Positions 1 through 6,653 of a stretch of DNA of 12,046 nucleotides are shown piece by piece. The DNA lies in NCBI GenBank assembly GCA_003512525.1, contig DOQG01000070.1, forward strand, positions 2,552 to 14,597. Direction: 5' to 3'. The translations under genes were made by a program, and so were the position numbers. The notes beneath the pieces were generated by a model, which had not been told where the DNA came from, searched no databases, and saw nothing but the letters and a program-made list of their open reading frames with translations. Source of the DNA: Oscillospiraceae bacterium. Lineage in GTDB: Bacteria; Bacillota; Clostridia; Oscillospirales; Ruminococcaceae. Position 1 is the stretch's first letter. Each line of letters starts with the position of its first letter.

Positions 1-90
1 GGGAGCTGGCTTGCGGCAAGGCTTGCTGGTTTCAGATACCGCCATACTCAACGATACCCGCAACGCTCAAATCTCACAAACCCTATCTGC

Positions 91-171
91 CGTCAAGACT
101 GAGGGATCGCCTGCACCGAACTTTTCCGCTTCCGCCATCACCTCCGCTGACAATCCCTCAGTCACAGTGAC
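91..171. repeat. Palindromic intergenic repeat (long imperfect hairpin)
   Basis: GACTGAGGGATCG (97-109) is the inverted repeat of CAATCCCTCAGTC (151-163), matching at 12 of 13 positions. An outer pair CGTCA (91-95) / TGACG (167-171) extends the stem. The CCCTCAGTC core next to a GTCAC/GTGAC arm resembles a class of abundant intergenic palindromes that I associate with gut Clostridia genomes; this is recollection, not a search. The arm GTCACAGTG (161-169) is repeated inverted as CACTGTGAC at 241-249, so an AT-rich spacer of about 71 bp separates two halves of what may once have been a single element. Confidence 0.6.
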
Positions 172-250
172 GAAAAGCTTTGTTCTACATCAAAACAACT
201 TTAATCTGATATATAAAACAATACCGAAAATGTTATACCGCACTGTGACA

Positions 251-271
251 GCTCCCTTTACACAAGGGAGC
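251..271. repeat. Short palindrome, GCTCCCTT/AAGGGAGC
   Basis: GCTCCCTT (251-258) and AAGGGAGC (264-271) form a perfect 8-bp stem with the loop TACAC. No T-tract follows on either strand, so it is more like a repeat-family hairpin than a terminator. It directly follows CACTGTGAC (241-249), which pairs with 161-169, so it is probably one end of the composite palindromic element that starts near position 91. Confidence 0.6.
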
Positions 272-375
272 CGGGTGCGATAGTTCTTTGCCAAACTTTC
301 ATCAGATTATAATATCACATTTAGTTTTAACAGAAGCACAATCTCTATTTTCGCACTGTCCCAAAATCAATATAC

Positions 376-388
376 GCGCCGCAGGCGC
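376..388. other. GC-rich mini-hairpin downstream of the GH26-like gene
   Basis: GCGCC (376-380), GCA, GGCGC (384-388) form a perfect 5-bp stem about 40 nt beyond the stop codon of the minus-strand operon. Read on the minus strand it is followed by GTATATTGATTTT, which is only weakly T-rich. It could be a poor terminator or a processing barrier. Confidence 0.3.
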
Positions 389-396
389 AACCACAA

Positions 397-421
397 TTAT
401 TCATTATTCATCATTCATTAT
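397..421. repeat. Heptamer tandem repeat (TTATTCA units)
   Basis: TTATTCA (397-403), TTATTCA (404-410), TCATTCA (411-417) and a partial fourth unit abut the stop codon of the GH26-like gene. Such short AT-rich arrays are prone to copy-number slippage. No function is evident. Confidence 0.55.
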
Positions 422-426
422 CTTCA

Positions 427-2061
427 CTACCGCTCCTCAACGCTTATCTCATCTCTTGTAACGGTAGCCTCATGATTATAGAACTTTTTAAGCTCATTTA
501 CCGACATATAGTTGCCTGTAAGCTCGCCCTTCTCGTTGATAAGATATCTGCCATTCCACGGAGCGACCCATAGCCACACAGCATTATCCCTCGCCATAAT
601 ATCGGGGTCCGGAGCTTTCGCGCACTCCGTCAGCGCAAGCATACGCTTGTTGAGCGAGAGCGCATCAGTAGCATACATCGCCGCAAGGTGAGCCGTATCG
701 GTATTATCATACACATCACAGCCTATTATATCGACATAGTCGTCACCGGGGAACATCTGCGGGTCAATGTCCGCAGTATACACCCACAGCAGATTTGACA
801 ATCCATACAGCTCGTCAAACCGTCTGTGCATAGTCTGCCACAGCCACTTATATGTTTTGTTGTCCTTCTCCCACCAGTACCGACCCGCACTGTCTGTAGG
901 AAGAGGAGTAAACAGCACCGTAACGCCGCTGTCCTTAAGCACCGTGAGCTGTTTTGCCACAGCGTCCATATCCGACAGCACCGCATAGCACTCCTCGGAT
1001 ATAGTTTCATCTTTAAGGAGAAGCGCCAGCGACTCCTCATTCATGACCGCAATATCTTCATAGTCGCTCATGACCGAATTTACATCAAAACCGCTCTCAC
1101 CAAGATAGAACGTTGTCTTTCCTATCGGCGCATACCAGTACCATGTATACGACACTATGCCGCCGTTCCTTGCCCACTCCTGCGCAAGCTGTATATCAAT
1201 ATTGCTCTTAACAAGCTTTGATCCGCTCGCCGTATAATATCTCAGGTCACTTGCCCTTATCGCCGGGAAACGACCGGTGTTCCTTGCTATCGCGTCTATT
1301 TCCGTGTTTGTATTCGGAGTGACATTCTGCGCGGTAAGCGTTTTCTTGCCGTATATGCTTTTGAGATAATCCATCAGCGCTATACGCTCTGTATTCACGT
1401 CCTTGCCGGATATCCACGTTCCCGCATCACTGTACCTTTTATCACTTGCCCTTTCGGCATTTTTTACCGTTATCTTATCGATCGAAGCCGTATTTACTAC
1501 CGTCTGGAGCGTCACTCTGTGCTTTCCCTGCGTCAGATACACGGGGCACAGCGAAATGCTCTCAAACGTATCGCTCTGCACCACGTTATATGCGCCGTAC
1601 AGCTCGCCGTTTATGCGCTTATATGCTCCGTTCTCACTGTCGATCTGCTTTTCACCGTCAACCGTCAGCGTTATACTGCCGCCTTCTTTCGACAGCGCGG
1701 TTATCGAAATATCGTAAAACTGCGTGGACGAAACCTCAAGCTCAAACGACACCTGATCATACGCTTCTATCGTTATATATCCGTCGCCGCTGTATTTCTT
1801 ACTGTCTGATATAAGCTTTGTGTCAGGCAGCTTTTCCGCTTCAAGTGTATAGCTGAATGTCGATCTGTTCAGCTTATATTCCATTGTCGTGCTCTCGGTG
1901 ACGATATTCGCCTCAGGCACGGAGCTTTCCTGCGCCGCAGAGGTTTCCCCGCTTTGTGCCGAAGAGATATCCGAGTAGTCTATTTCCGTACAGCCTGCTA
2001 AAGCCACTGCCGCAATTACCGCCGACAGTGCCCGCACCGCCGTTGTTTTCCTTATGTGCAA
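427..2061 (-). CDS. GH26 (beta-mannanase-like) lipoprotein with CBM-like domain; acid/base residue apparently missing
   Basis: The protein has 544 residues. The N-terminus is a lipoprotein signal with lipobox LAGC, lipidation Cys24, then a Ser/Glu-rich linker to about residue 55. Residues 65-202 resemble a CBM35/CBM6-type beta-sandwich (YTLEAEKLPD, then SGDGYI at 91-96, ending in IDKITVKNA). Residues 225-530 match a GH26 barrel: FPAIRASD (265-272), GGIVSYTWYWYAP (300-312), LSNLLWVY (421-428) and the probable nucleophile Glu479 in LALTEC. Where family members have RPLHE..GGWFWW, this protein has TPLPTDSAGRYWW (385-397), so the acid/base Glu is Thr389, the Arg is Thr385, and a usual WH is W307-Y308. 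Hydrolysis is therefore doubtful; glycan binding is an alternative. The start is TTG, chosen for AGGAGG (2068-2073) six bases upstream and for the signal peptide. The gene begins one base after the upstream stop codon. It is expected at the outer face of the membrane. Confidence 0.8.
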   Translation of the reverse strand: MHIRKTTAVRALSAVIAAVALAGCTEIDYSDISSAQSGETSAAQESSVPEANIVTESTTMEYKLNRSTFSYTLEAEKLPDTKLISDSKKYSGDGYITIEAYDQVSFELEVSSTQFYDISITALSKEGGSITLTVDGEKQIDSENGAYKRINGELYGAYNVVQSDTFESISLCPVYLTQGKHRVTLQTVVNTASIDKITVKNAERASDKRYSDAGTWISGKDVNTERIALMDYLKSIYGKKTLTAQNVTPNTNTEIDAIARNTGRFPAIRASDLRYYTASGSKLVKSNIDIQLAQEWARNGGIVSYTWYWYAPIGKTTFYLGESGFDVNSVMSDYEDIAVMNEESLALLLKDETISEECYAVLSDMDAVAKQLTVLKDSGVTVLFTPLPTDSAGRYWWEKDNKTYKWLWQTMHRRFDELYGLSNLLWVYTADIDPQMFPGDDYVDIIGCDVYDNTDTAHLAAMYATDALSLNKRMLALTECAKAPDPDIMARDNAVWLWVAPWNGRYLINEKGELTGNYMSVNELKKFYNHEATVTRDEISVEER

Positions 2062-2062
2062 G

Positions 2063-4240
2063 TCAGTCCTCCTGCTTAATGACCACTATATCGCCCGACT
2101 GTATCTTGTCCGTGAACTTCGCACTGCCGCCGTTTACGCTGAGTACAAGTCTGCGTGTGGGATTTTCAATGTCGATATCCGCTCTTTCAAACAGGTCGAT
2201 AAGCATATAAGGTGTCTTGCTGTCCTTCTCGGGAAGATCGGTCGGAACGCCGTTGAATATTATTGATACAAAACCGCCCTGTTCTCCGGCAGGCTCGGGC
2301 CGGACCGCCGTTTGTATATTTTCCTCGGTCTCCTCCGCAGGTACTGCCGATGCGACAGTGCCTTTATCAAAGCCCAGTATATCACCGTTTTTGAGAATAT
2401 AGCTTTCGGGCTGAACCTGTCCGTTTACATATACCTGCGCCGTTTCGGTATCTCCGCCGTACTGCATCAGGAATGCACCGAGTGTTCTCGCGTCATGTAT
2501 TTCTATGTTGTCGAGCGGCTGTATCTCATAGTCCCCGTCGACCTCCCTGCCGTTTACATATGCGCGCTTTCCCGCAACCGCATTTTCACCGCAGAATATG
2601 ACCCCCGCCTTGGAAAGATCATCTGCATAGTCACGGATAAACGCGTGTGCATTCTCACCGTTCACCGCAGGCACAAGAATGATATCATCACCCTGCTTTA
2701 TCTTTGTCGTAAGTGCGGCGGACTTGCCGTTCACCGTAATTATCGCAGGAGTGAACGCAGTACCCTTAAGTATCTTTGTTTCACCGTTTAATGTGAACTT
2801 AAGTCCCGCGCCGCTGTGTCCCATTATCTGGGATGTCTTGTATCCCGCCGAGCCCAGCAGCTCAAACACGCTCAGCGACTTCGTATCGAACACTCTCACC
2901 TGCTCGCCGTTGAGCATCACGGTCGAGAAGTCATACGCCATATTTGTGCAGGCTGTCACTGCAATGCCGACAGGCGTTACATATTCCGGACCCAGCTTTC
3001 TGCCGCCGACATCGACATTTTTCATAAATTCCTGACCGCCGACCGCCACTCTTCCGGGGTCGATCCCGAGCTTCTCGGCAAGCGCGTCCGTAAGCCCGTT
3101 CGCCATACTGCCGCCGCCTATAAGGAACATTGCCGCGGGGCTCTGACCGTTCGCGTCACACACCGTCTGACTTATCACATCGGCAAGGCTGTCGACTGAC
3201 GGACTGCACTTTTCAAAGAAATCCGCCTTGGTCATAGTCTGCTCCCTGCCGAAGATATCACGATATGTAATGCTGTCAGTGTCGCCGCTCGCCTGAATTT
3301 TCATATTCTCCGCCATGTTGAAGTCAACAAAGAACTTTCTTACAATATCCTCGCTTATCTCATCACCTGCGACCGTTGCCATAGCATAAGCGACAATTGC
3401 GCCGTCACGCGCGACCGCAATATCCGATGTACCCGCTCCGATATCGACAAGCGCTATGTTTATAAGCCTTATCTCGGGCGGGATTATAACGTTCATCGCG
3501 GCGATAGGCTCAAGCGTCATACTCTTGACCTTAAGACCCGTCTTATCGGTAACGGCATACAAGCCCTCGACAACGACCTCAGGCAGAAATGCACCGATAA
3601 GGTCTATTGTAACTTTATCACCTTTATGTCCCTCAAGGTTTGCCATTGCATAGTCATCAAGACAATAATGAACTACCGAATGACCGACACAATAAAATAC
3701 TGCTTCCTCTTCACGGAATTTTTCATCAATGCCGCCCTGAGCCTTTTGTATCGTTTCGTATTCCATGGTTCGTACCATATCCGCAGTTATGGTATTCTTG
3801 TCCGACACGTCAAAATCCATCGACACGCGATATGTCTTGAGCGCACGTCCTGCCGCGGCCACCGACACCTCTGTAAGCCTGATGCCGTTTCGCTGTTCAA
3901 GCGCTTCCTTGACTGTTCTCGCTACCTTCGCGACCTGCTCTATATCCTCGACCTGTCCGTCTATCATCGCGCGCTTTAAGTGCGGAATGCTCTCGGTGTC
4001 CGTCACACGGAACACCTCGCCGTCCATATATCCGAGCACCCCGACAACTGTCCTCGTTCCGATATCCAGCGCGAACACCGTATTTCCCTGAGGCTTAAGC
4101 GTTTTCTTAGCCGCAGATGACGGCTTCTTTTCTGACGTTTTCTTAGCCGTTGGCTTCTTTGCCGCGGCTTTGTTTTCTGCTAAGGTCTTAGCGGCGGTCG
4201 CATCCTTTCTCGGTCTTCCTCTTCTTTTAGGTGCGGGCAT
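2063..4240 (-). CDS. FtsA-family (actin-fold) cell-division-like ATPase with AT-hook/H1-like N-terminus and VNG-repeat C-terminus
   Basis: The protein has 725 residues from the ATG at 4240. This start is preferred because AGGGAG sits 8 bases upstream and because an upstream alternative start at 4366 would lie inside the promoter. Residues 1-49 are basic and low-complexity: KRRGRPRK (5-12) is a textbook AT-hook core, followed by an Ala/Lys/Thr/Pro-rich stretch like histone H1. Residues 53-440 carry the actin-superfamily signatures: phosphate-1 FALDIGTRTVVGVL (56-69), phosphate-2 LVDIGAGTSDIAV (264-276) and adenosine-site LIGGGSMANGL (373-383), with an intervening region compatible with the FtsA SHS2 (1C) subdomain. 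Residues 455-725 hold four copies of a VNG...GDxI-type motif suggestive of beta-grasp domains. Classical FtsA is about 420 residues and ends in an amphipathic membrane helix, which I do not see here, so this is an FtsA paralogue and probably not FtsA itself. It is first in an operon with the coupled GH26-like lipoprotein. Actin-like polymer or scaffold activity is inferred. Confidence 0.8.
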   Translation of the reverse strand: MPAPKRRGRPRKDATAAKTLAENKAAAKKPTAKKTSEKKPSSAAKKTLKPQGNTVFALDIGTRTVVGVLGYMDGEVFRVTDTESIPHLKRAMIDGQVEDIEQVAKVARTVKEALEQRNGIRLTEVSVAAAGRALKTYRVSMDFDVSDKNTITADMVRTMEYETIQKAQGGIDEKFREEEAVFYCVGHSVVHYCLDDYAMANLEGHKGDKVTIDLIGAFLPEVVVEGLYAVTDKTGLKVKSMTLEPIAAMNVIIPPEIRLINIALVDIGAGTSDIAVARDGAIVAYAMATVAGDEISEDIVRKFFVDFNMAENMKIQASGDTDSITYRDIFGREQTMTKADFFEKCSPSVDSLADVISQTVCDANGQSPAAMFLIGGGSMANGLTDALAEKLGIDPGRVAVGGQEFMKNVDVGGRKLGPEYVTPVGIAVTACTNMAYDFSTVMLNGEQVRVFDTKSLSVFELLGSAGYKTSQIMGHSGAGLKFTLNGETKILKGTAFTPAIITVNGKSAALTTKIKQGDDIILVPAVNGENAHAFIRDYADDLSKAGVIFCGENAVAGKRAYVNGREVDGDYEIQPLDNIEIHDARTLGAFLMQYGGDTETAQVYVNGQVQPESYILKNGDILGFDKGTVASAVPAEETEENIQTAVRPEPAGEQGGFVSIIFNGVPTDLPEKDSKTPYMLIDLFERADIDIENPTRRLVLSVNGGSAKFTDKIQSGDIVVIKQED
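2068..2073 (-). promoter_or_regulatory. Ribosome binding site that fixes the TTG start
   Basis: On the minus strand AGGAGG lies six bases before TTG at 2061-2059, inside the last codons of the upstream FtsA-like gene (stop at 2065-2063). It decides the unusual TTG start and implies translational coupling of the two genes. Confidence 0.75.
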
Positions 4241-4266
4241 TTTATCTACTCCCTTTCTTGAAATTC

Positions 4267-4288
4267 TGTAAACCCGTAAAGGCTTACA
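4267..4288 (-). other. Hairpin in the 5' leader of the FtsA-like gene
   Basis: Read on the minus strand, TGTAAGCC pairs with the tail of GGGTTTACA around a TTTAC loop: 8 bp with one G-U pair. It lies within the roughly 90-nt leader between the predicted start of transcription (about 4331) and the ATG at 4240. No known riboswitch or T-box is recognised. Confidence 0.35.
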
Positions 4289-4337
4289 AAGTATTCTTTG
4301 ATTTTGTTTTTCGTATTTCGTACTACTGCTGATTATA

Positions 4338-4366
4338 ATTATAATGAAAATCCGCAAATAATTCAA
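4338..4366 (-). promoter_or_regulatory. Sigma-A-type promoter for the FtsA-like/GH26-like operon
   Basis: On the minus strand the -35 is TTGAAT (4366-4361), the spacer is exactly 17 bp, and the -10 is a consensus TATAAT (4343-4338). Transcription should begin near 4331, giving a leader of about 90 nt. The fit to consensus is excellent, and no other promoter candidate lies nearer the start. Confidence 0.75.
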
Positions 4367-4395
4367 CCTTTTTTGAAATTTTTATTACAAAAAAA

Positions 4396-4424
4396 TTGAA
4401 AATCTCAGAAATTTATGATAAAAT
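4396..4424 (+). promoter_or_regulatory. Sigma-A-type promoter for the GNAT-decarboxylase operon
   Basis: The -35 is TTGAAA (4396-4401), the spacer is 17 bp, and the -10 is TAAAAT (4419-4424). Transcription would start near 4431, only about 17 nt before the ATG at 4448, with a purine-rich ribosome site AAGGGG (4433-4438) at the very 5' end. The -35 elements of this promoter and the divergent one are about 30 bp apart back to back, so a single regulator bound between them could affect both operons. Confidence 0.65.
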
Positions 4425-4447
4425 AAAAAGAAAAGGGGAAACGAAAT

Positions 4448-4888
4448 ATGAAAATAACAAAAATGACACCGGGAAATTACCGCGATGTTTATGAACTGTG
4501 GCTGTCATGCAAAGGCATGGGACTTAACAATCTCGATGACAGCGAACAGGGCATAAATGCGTTTCTGGAGCGCAATCCGGACACCTGCTTTACGGCTCAC
4601 GAAGGCGACAAGCTCGTAGGCGTTATATTGGCAGGCTCGGACGGGCGCAGAGGCTATATTTATCACACTGCGGTAAATCCGCAGTACCGCAAAAGAGGGA
4701 TAGCGACCGCCCTTGTCGATGCGGTTATGGACGCTATGAAAAATATCGGGATAAATAAGGTCGCACTCGTGGTTTTCAGACACAACGAGAGCGGTAACGA
4801 ATTTTGGGAAAAGCTCGGCTTTACCGAAAGACACGATCTTGTTTACAGGAATAAAGCGATAAACGAAATGATAAGGAATGATACCTGA
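4448..4888 (+). CDS. GNAT-family N-acetyltransferase (YpeA-like)
   Basis: A compact 146-residue single GNAT domain, cytoplasmic, transferring acetyl from acetyl-CoA to an unknown amine. The acetyl-CoA-binding motif A is clear: IYHTAVNPQY then RKRGIA (81-86), the R-x-x-G-x-A pyrophosphate loop, followed by the helix ALVDAVMDAM. Motif B is FWEKLGF (119-125). The segment GVILAGSDGRRGYIYHTAVNP (split around residue 64) resembles E. coli YpeA, which has GTVMGGYDGHRG in the same place. The function of YpeA relatives is poorly defined. The stop codon overlaps the next start as TGATG, so the acetyltransferase and the decarboxylase should be made together. The start is supported by AAGGGG at 4433-4438. 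Confidence 0.85.
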   Translation: MKITKMTPGNYRDVYELWLSCKGMGLNNLDDSEQGINAFLERNPDTCFTAHEGDKLVGVILAGSDGRRGYIYHTAVNPQYRKRGIATALVDAVMDAMKNIGINKVALVVFRHNESGNEFWEKLGFTERHDLVYRNKAINEMIRNDT

Positions 4889-6228
4889 TGGATATTTCAA
4901 ATTTAATCGAAGAAATGACAACACCGATACATGATTTTCTTGTAAAAAACAGCGAAAGTCATACGATACGCTGTTATATGCCGGGACACAAGGGGACGGA
5001 AAACCCGCTTGACATTACCGAAATAAACGGTGCGGACAGCCTTTACGACACCGACACAAACGGCGGTAAGGGCATAATAGCGCTCAGCGAGAAAAACGCG
5101 TCAAGGCTGTTCGGAAGTAAAAGGACGCTGTACTCCTGCTCCGGTAGCACGCTTGCCATTCAGACTATGCTTACTCTCGCAAAAATGCGCGGCAGCGGTA
5201 AGGACCATATAGTAGCGGGCAGATATTCTCACCGCAGCTTTATAAATTCCTGTGTTCTGCTCGGGCTCACCCCCTCGTGGGTATATCCCGAAGAATATCT
5301 CAGTGCCGCAGTCACCCCCGAAAGCATAGAGGCAAAAATAAATTCAAGGACGCTTGCGGTATTTATAAATTCGATAGATTATTACGGCGGCATGAGCGAT
5401 ATTTCCGCGATAGCCGATGTGTGTCATTCTCACAGTATACCTCTGCTGGTTGACAACGCTCACGGAGCATATCTTAAATTTGCGCCTGTCGATTTACACC
5501 CGATAACGCTCGGTGCGGATATGTGCGCGGACAGTGCCCACAAGACCCTTCCCGTACTGACAGGCGGCGCATATCTTCACATAGCAAACGAAAAATACTG
5601 TATGCAGGCTAAAGAAGCGATGTCGCTTATAGCCACATCAAGCCCGAGCTATCTCATACTTGACAGCCTGGACCGTTGCAACAGAGCACTGACGGAAAAG
5701 CCGCTTGCCATATCCGATATATGCAGCAAAGTCACCGCGCTGAAAAAACACGCCGCCGATATGGGATACGCCCTCTCCCCGAGCGACTATATGAAGCTGA
5801 CGTTTGACTGCACAGCAATGCATACCACCGGTTATGCCATGGCTCAGATGCTGAGCGAGTTCGACATTGAATGTGAATATGCAGACGAATACAAGTGCGT
5901 ACTTCTTTTCGGCTATTCCAGCACCGATGTCGATTTTGAAACGATAAAAACCGTGCTGACCGCCAACCCTCCGCACTCGGCATTCGTGCGCCGACTTCCC
6001 TCCCCCCCGATACATATCAGGACTCAGTCTGCGTGTTCGCCGACAAAGGCGTATTTTTCCGAAAAGGTAAAGCTCCCCGTGATGATGACAGTCGGCAAGA
6101 CCTGCGCTTGTGCCGCCGCCCCCTGTCCTCCCGGGATACCGCTTATAATGCCGGGCGAAACGATAACGATAGATGCCGCAAGGACGCTTCGCGACAAGGG
6201 CGTAGCCGACATCTCCGTTACAGTATAA
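4888..6228 (+). CDS. Orn/Lys/Arg decarboxylase family PLP enzyme (YaaO-like)
   Basis: A 446-residue fold-type-I PLP enzyme, slightly shorter than the roughly 480-490 residues of Bacillus YaaO and SpeA. It opens with the family signature MPGHKG (31-36), then NGADSLYDT (47-55). Asp189 in VDNAHGAY should pair with the PLP pyridine nitrogen, and Lys219 in DSAHKTL is the Schiff-base lysine. The C-terminal domain carries PCPPGIPLIMPGE (412-424), close to the usual PYPPGIP..PGE. There is no N-terminal wing domain as in the large inducible enterobacterial decarboxylases. The expected reaction is decarboxylation of arginine, lysine or ornithine to a polyamine precursor; sequence alone does not tell which. 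It overlaps the acetyltransferase stop by one base (TGATG). A neighbour of this family next to yaaQ-holB-yaaT is typical of Firmicutes. No terminator is visible after it, so readthrough into darA is possible. Confidence 0.9.
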   Translation: MDISNLIEEMTTPIHDFLVKNSESHTIRCYMPGHKGTENPLDITEINGADSLYDTDTNGGKGIIALSEKNASRLFGSKRTLYSCSGSTLAIQTMLTLAKMRGSGKDHIVAGRYSHRSFINSCVLLGLTPSWVYPEEYLSAAVTPESIEAKINSRTLAVFINSIDYYGGMSDISAIADVCHSHSIPLLVDNAHGAYLKFAPVDLHPITLGADMCADSAHKTLPVLTGGAYLHIANEKYCMQAKEAMSLIATSSPSYLILDSLDRCNRALTEKPLAISDICSKVTALKKHAADMGYALSPSDYMKLTFDCTAMHTTGYAMAQMLSEFDIECEYADEYKCVLLFGYSSTDVDFETIKTVLTANPPHSAFVRRLPSPPIHIRTQSACSPTKAYFSEKVKLPVMMTVGKTCACAAAPCPPGIPLIMPGETITIDAARTLRDKGVADISVTV

Positions 6229-6244
6229 TATCTCGCGTTAAAAC

Positions 6245-6273
6245 TTTACTTTCCGCCTAAAATGTGCTATAAT
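6245..6273 (+). promoter_or_regulatory. Extended -10 promoter before darA
   Basis: The -35-like TTTACT (6245-6250) is followed by a 17-bp spacer and a consensus TATAAT (6268-6273), preceded by TG in the TGC extended -10 position. Transcription would start near 6280, about 50 nt before the darA start. This would let darA-holB-ricT be expressed independently of the decarboxylase pair. Confidence 0.65.
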
Positions 6274-6329
6274 AACCTTGAATATCAAACCCACAAGAAT
6301 AACCGGCTACAGAAAGGACGGTAATCTTT

Positions 6330-6653
6330 ATGAAGCTTATATACGCTATCGTAAACAACGATGATGCCCACTCGGTATCCTCATCACTCACACAGGCAGG
6401 TTTTCAGGCTACAAAGCTTGCTTCTACGGGCGGCTTTTTAATGTCGGGAAACACCACATTCCTCATCTGCTCCGAAGATGATAAGATCGACGAGATAATC
6501 GCCATAATCAAGGATCACTCACATAAGAGAAAGCAGTTCGTGCCATCTGCCGCTTCTTACGGCGTAGGAAGTTATACAAGCTTCCCTGTTGAAGTATTCG
6601 TAGGCGGCGCAACTATTTTCGTAACCAACATAGAGAGATTTGAGAAAGTCTGA
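6330..6653 (+). CDS. darA: Cyclic-di-AMP receptor DarA (PstA/YaaQ), PII-like
   Basis: A 107-residue PII-like protein that in Bacillus, Listeria and Staphylococcus forms trimers binding c-di-AMP at subunit interfaces; the downstream target is still unsettled. The first strand MKLIYAIV, the ligand-loop segment ATKLASTGGFLMSGNTTF (split around residue 36) and the C-terminal PVEVFVGGATIFV (86-98) match the family closely, and the length is normal. Position 26, usually Arg in the FRATKL block as I remember the family, is Gln here (FQATKL). The stop overlaps the holB start as TGATG, indicating coupling. The ribosome site AAAGGA near 6314 is somewhat distant from the ATG at 6330, but no better start exists. 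Confidence 0.95.
   Translation: MKLIYAIVNNDDAHSVSSSLTQAGFQATKLASTGGFLMSGNTTFLICSEDDKIDEIIAIIKDHSHKRKQFVPSAASYGVGSYTSFPVEVFVGGATIFVTNIERFEKV

Larger units (their letters stand above)
1..426. other. Noncoding region with palindromic intergenic repeats
   Basis: I see no gene here that I would support. A 90-codon open frame on the plus strand (11-283) has no ribosome site, and its translation runs straight through the palindromes described below. The stretch contains two palindromic elements, a GC-rich mini-hairpin and a short heptamer tandem repeat next to the end of the GH26-like gene. It lies downstream of the minus-strand operon, so it should contain that operon's terminator, but no hairpin followed by a clear minus-strand T-tract is visible. 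Confidence 0.6.

Noticed and set aside
11..283. 90-codon plus-strand open frame at the left edge
   Set aside because: There is no ribosome site, the translation runs through palindromic repeat sequence, and no domain is recognisable; it reads like a translated intergenic repeat.
397..421. CRISPR-like array
   Set aside because: The heptamer units are directly adjacent without spacers and far too short.
826..1221. Plus-strand open frames inside the GH26-like gene
   Set aside because: Composition is that of antisense translation, with His/Ser/Cys-rich runs and no motifs.
4241..4366. Longer N-terminus for the FtsA-like protein starting at 4366
   Set aside because: The extra 42 residues would be encoded by the promoter and leader; the ATG at 4240 has a good ribosome site and gives the AT-hook N-terminus directly.
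4505..4924. 139-codon minus-strand open frame opposite the acetyltransferase
   Set aside because: It is antisense to a clear GNAT gene and crosses the coupled TGATG junction; no ribosome site or domain supports it.
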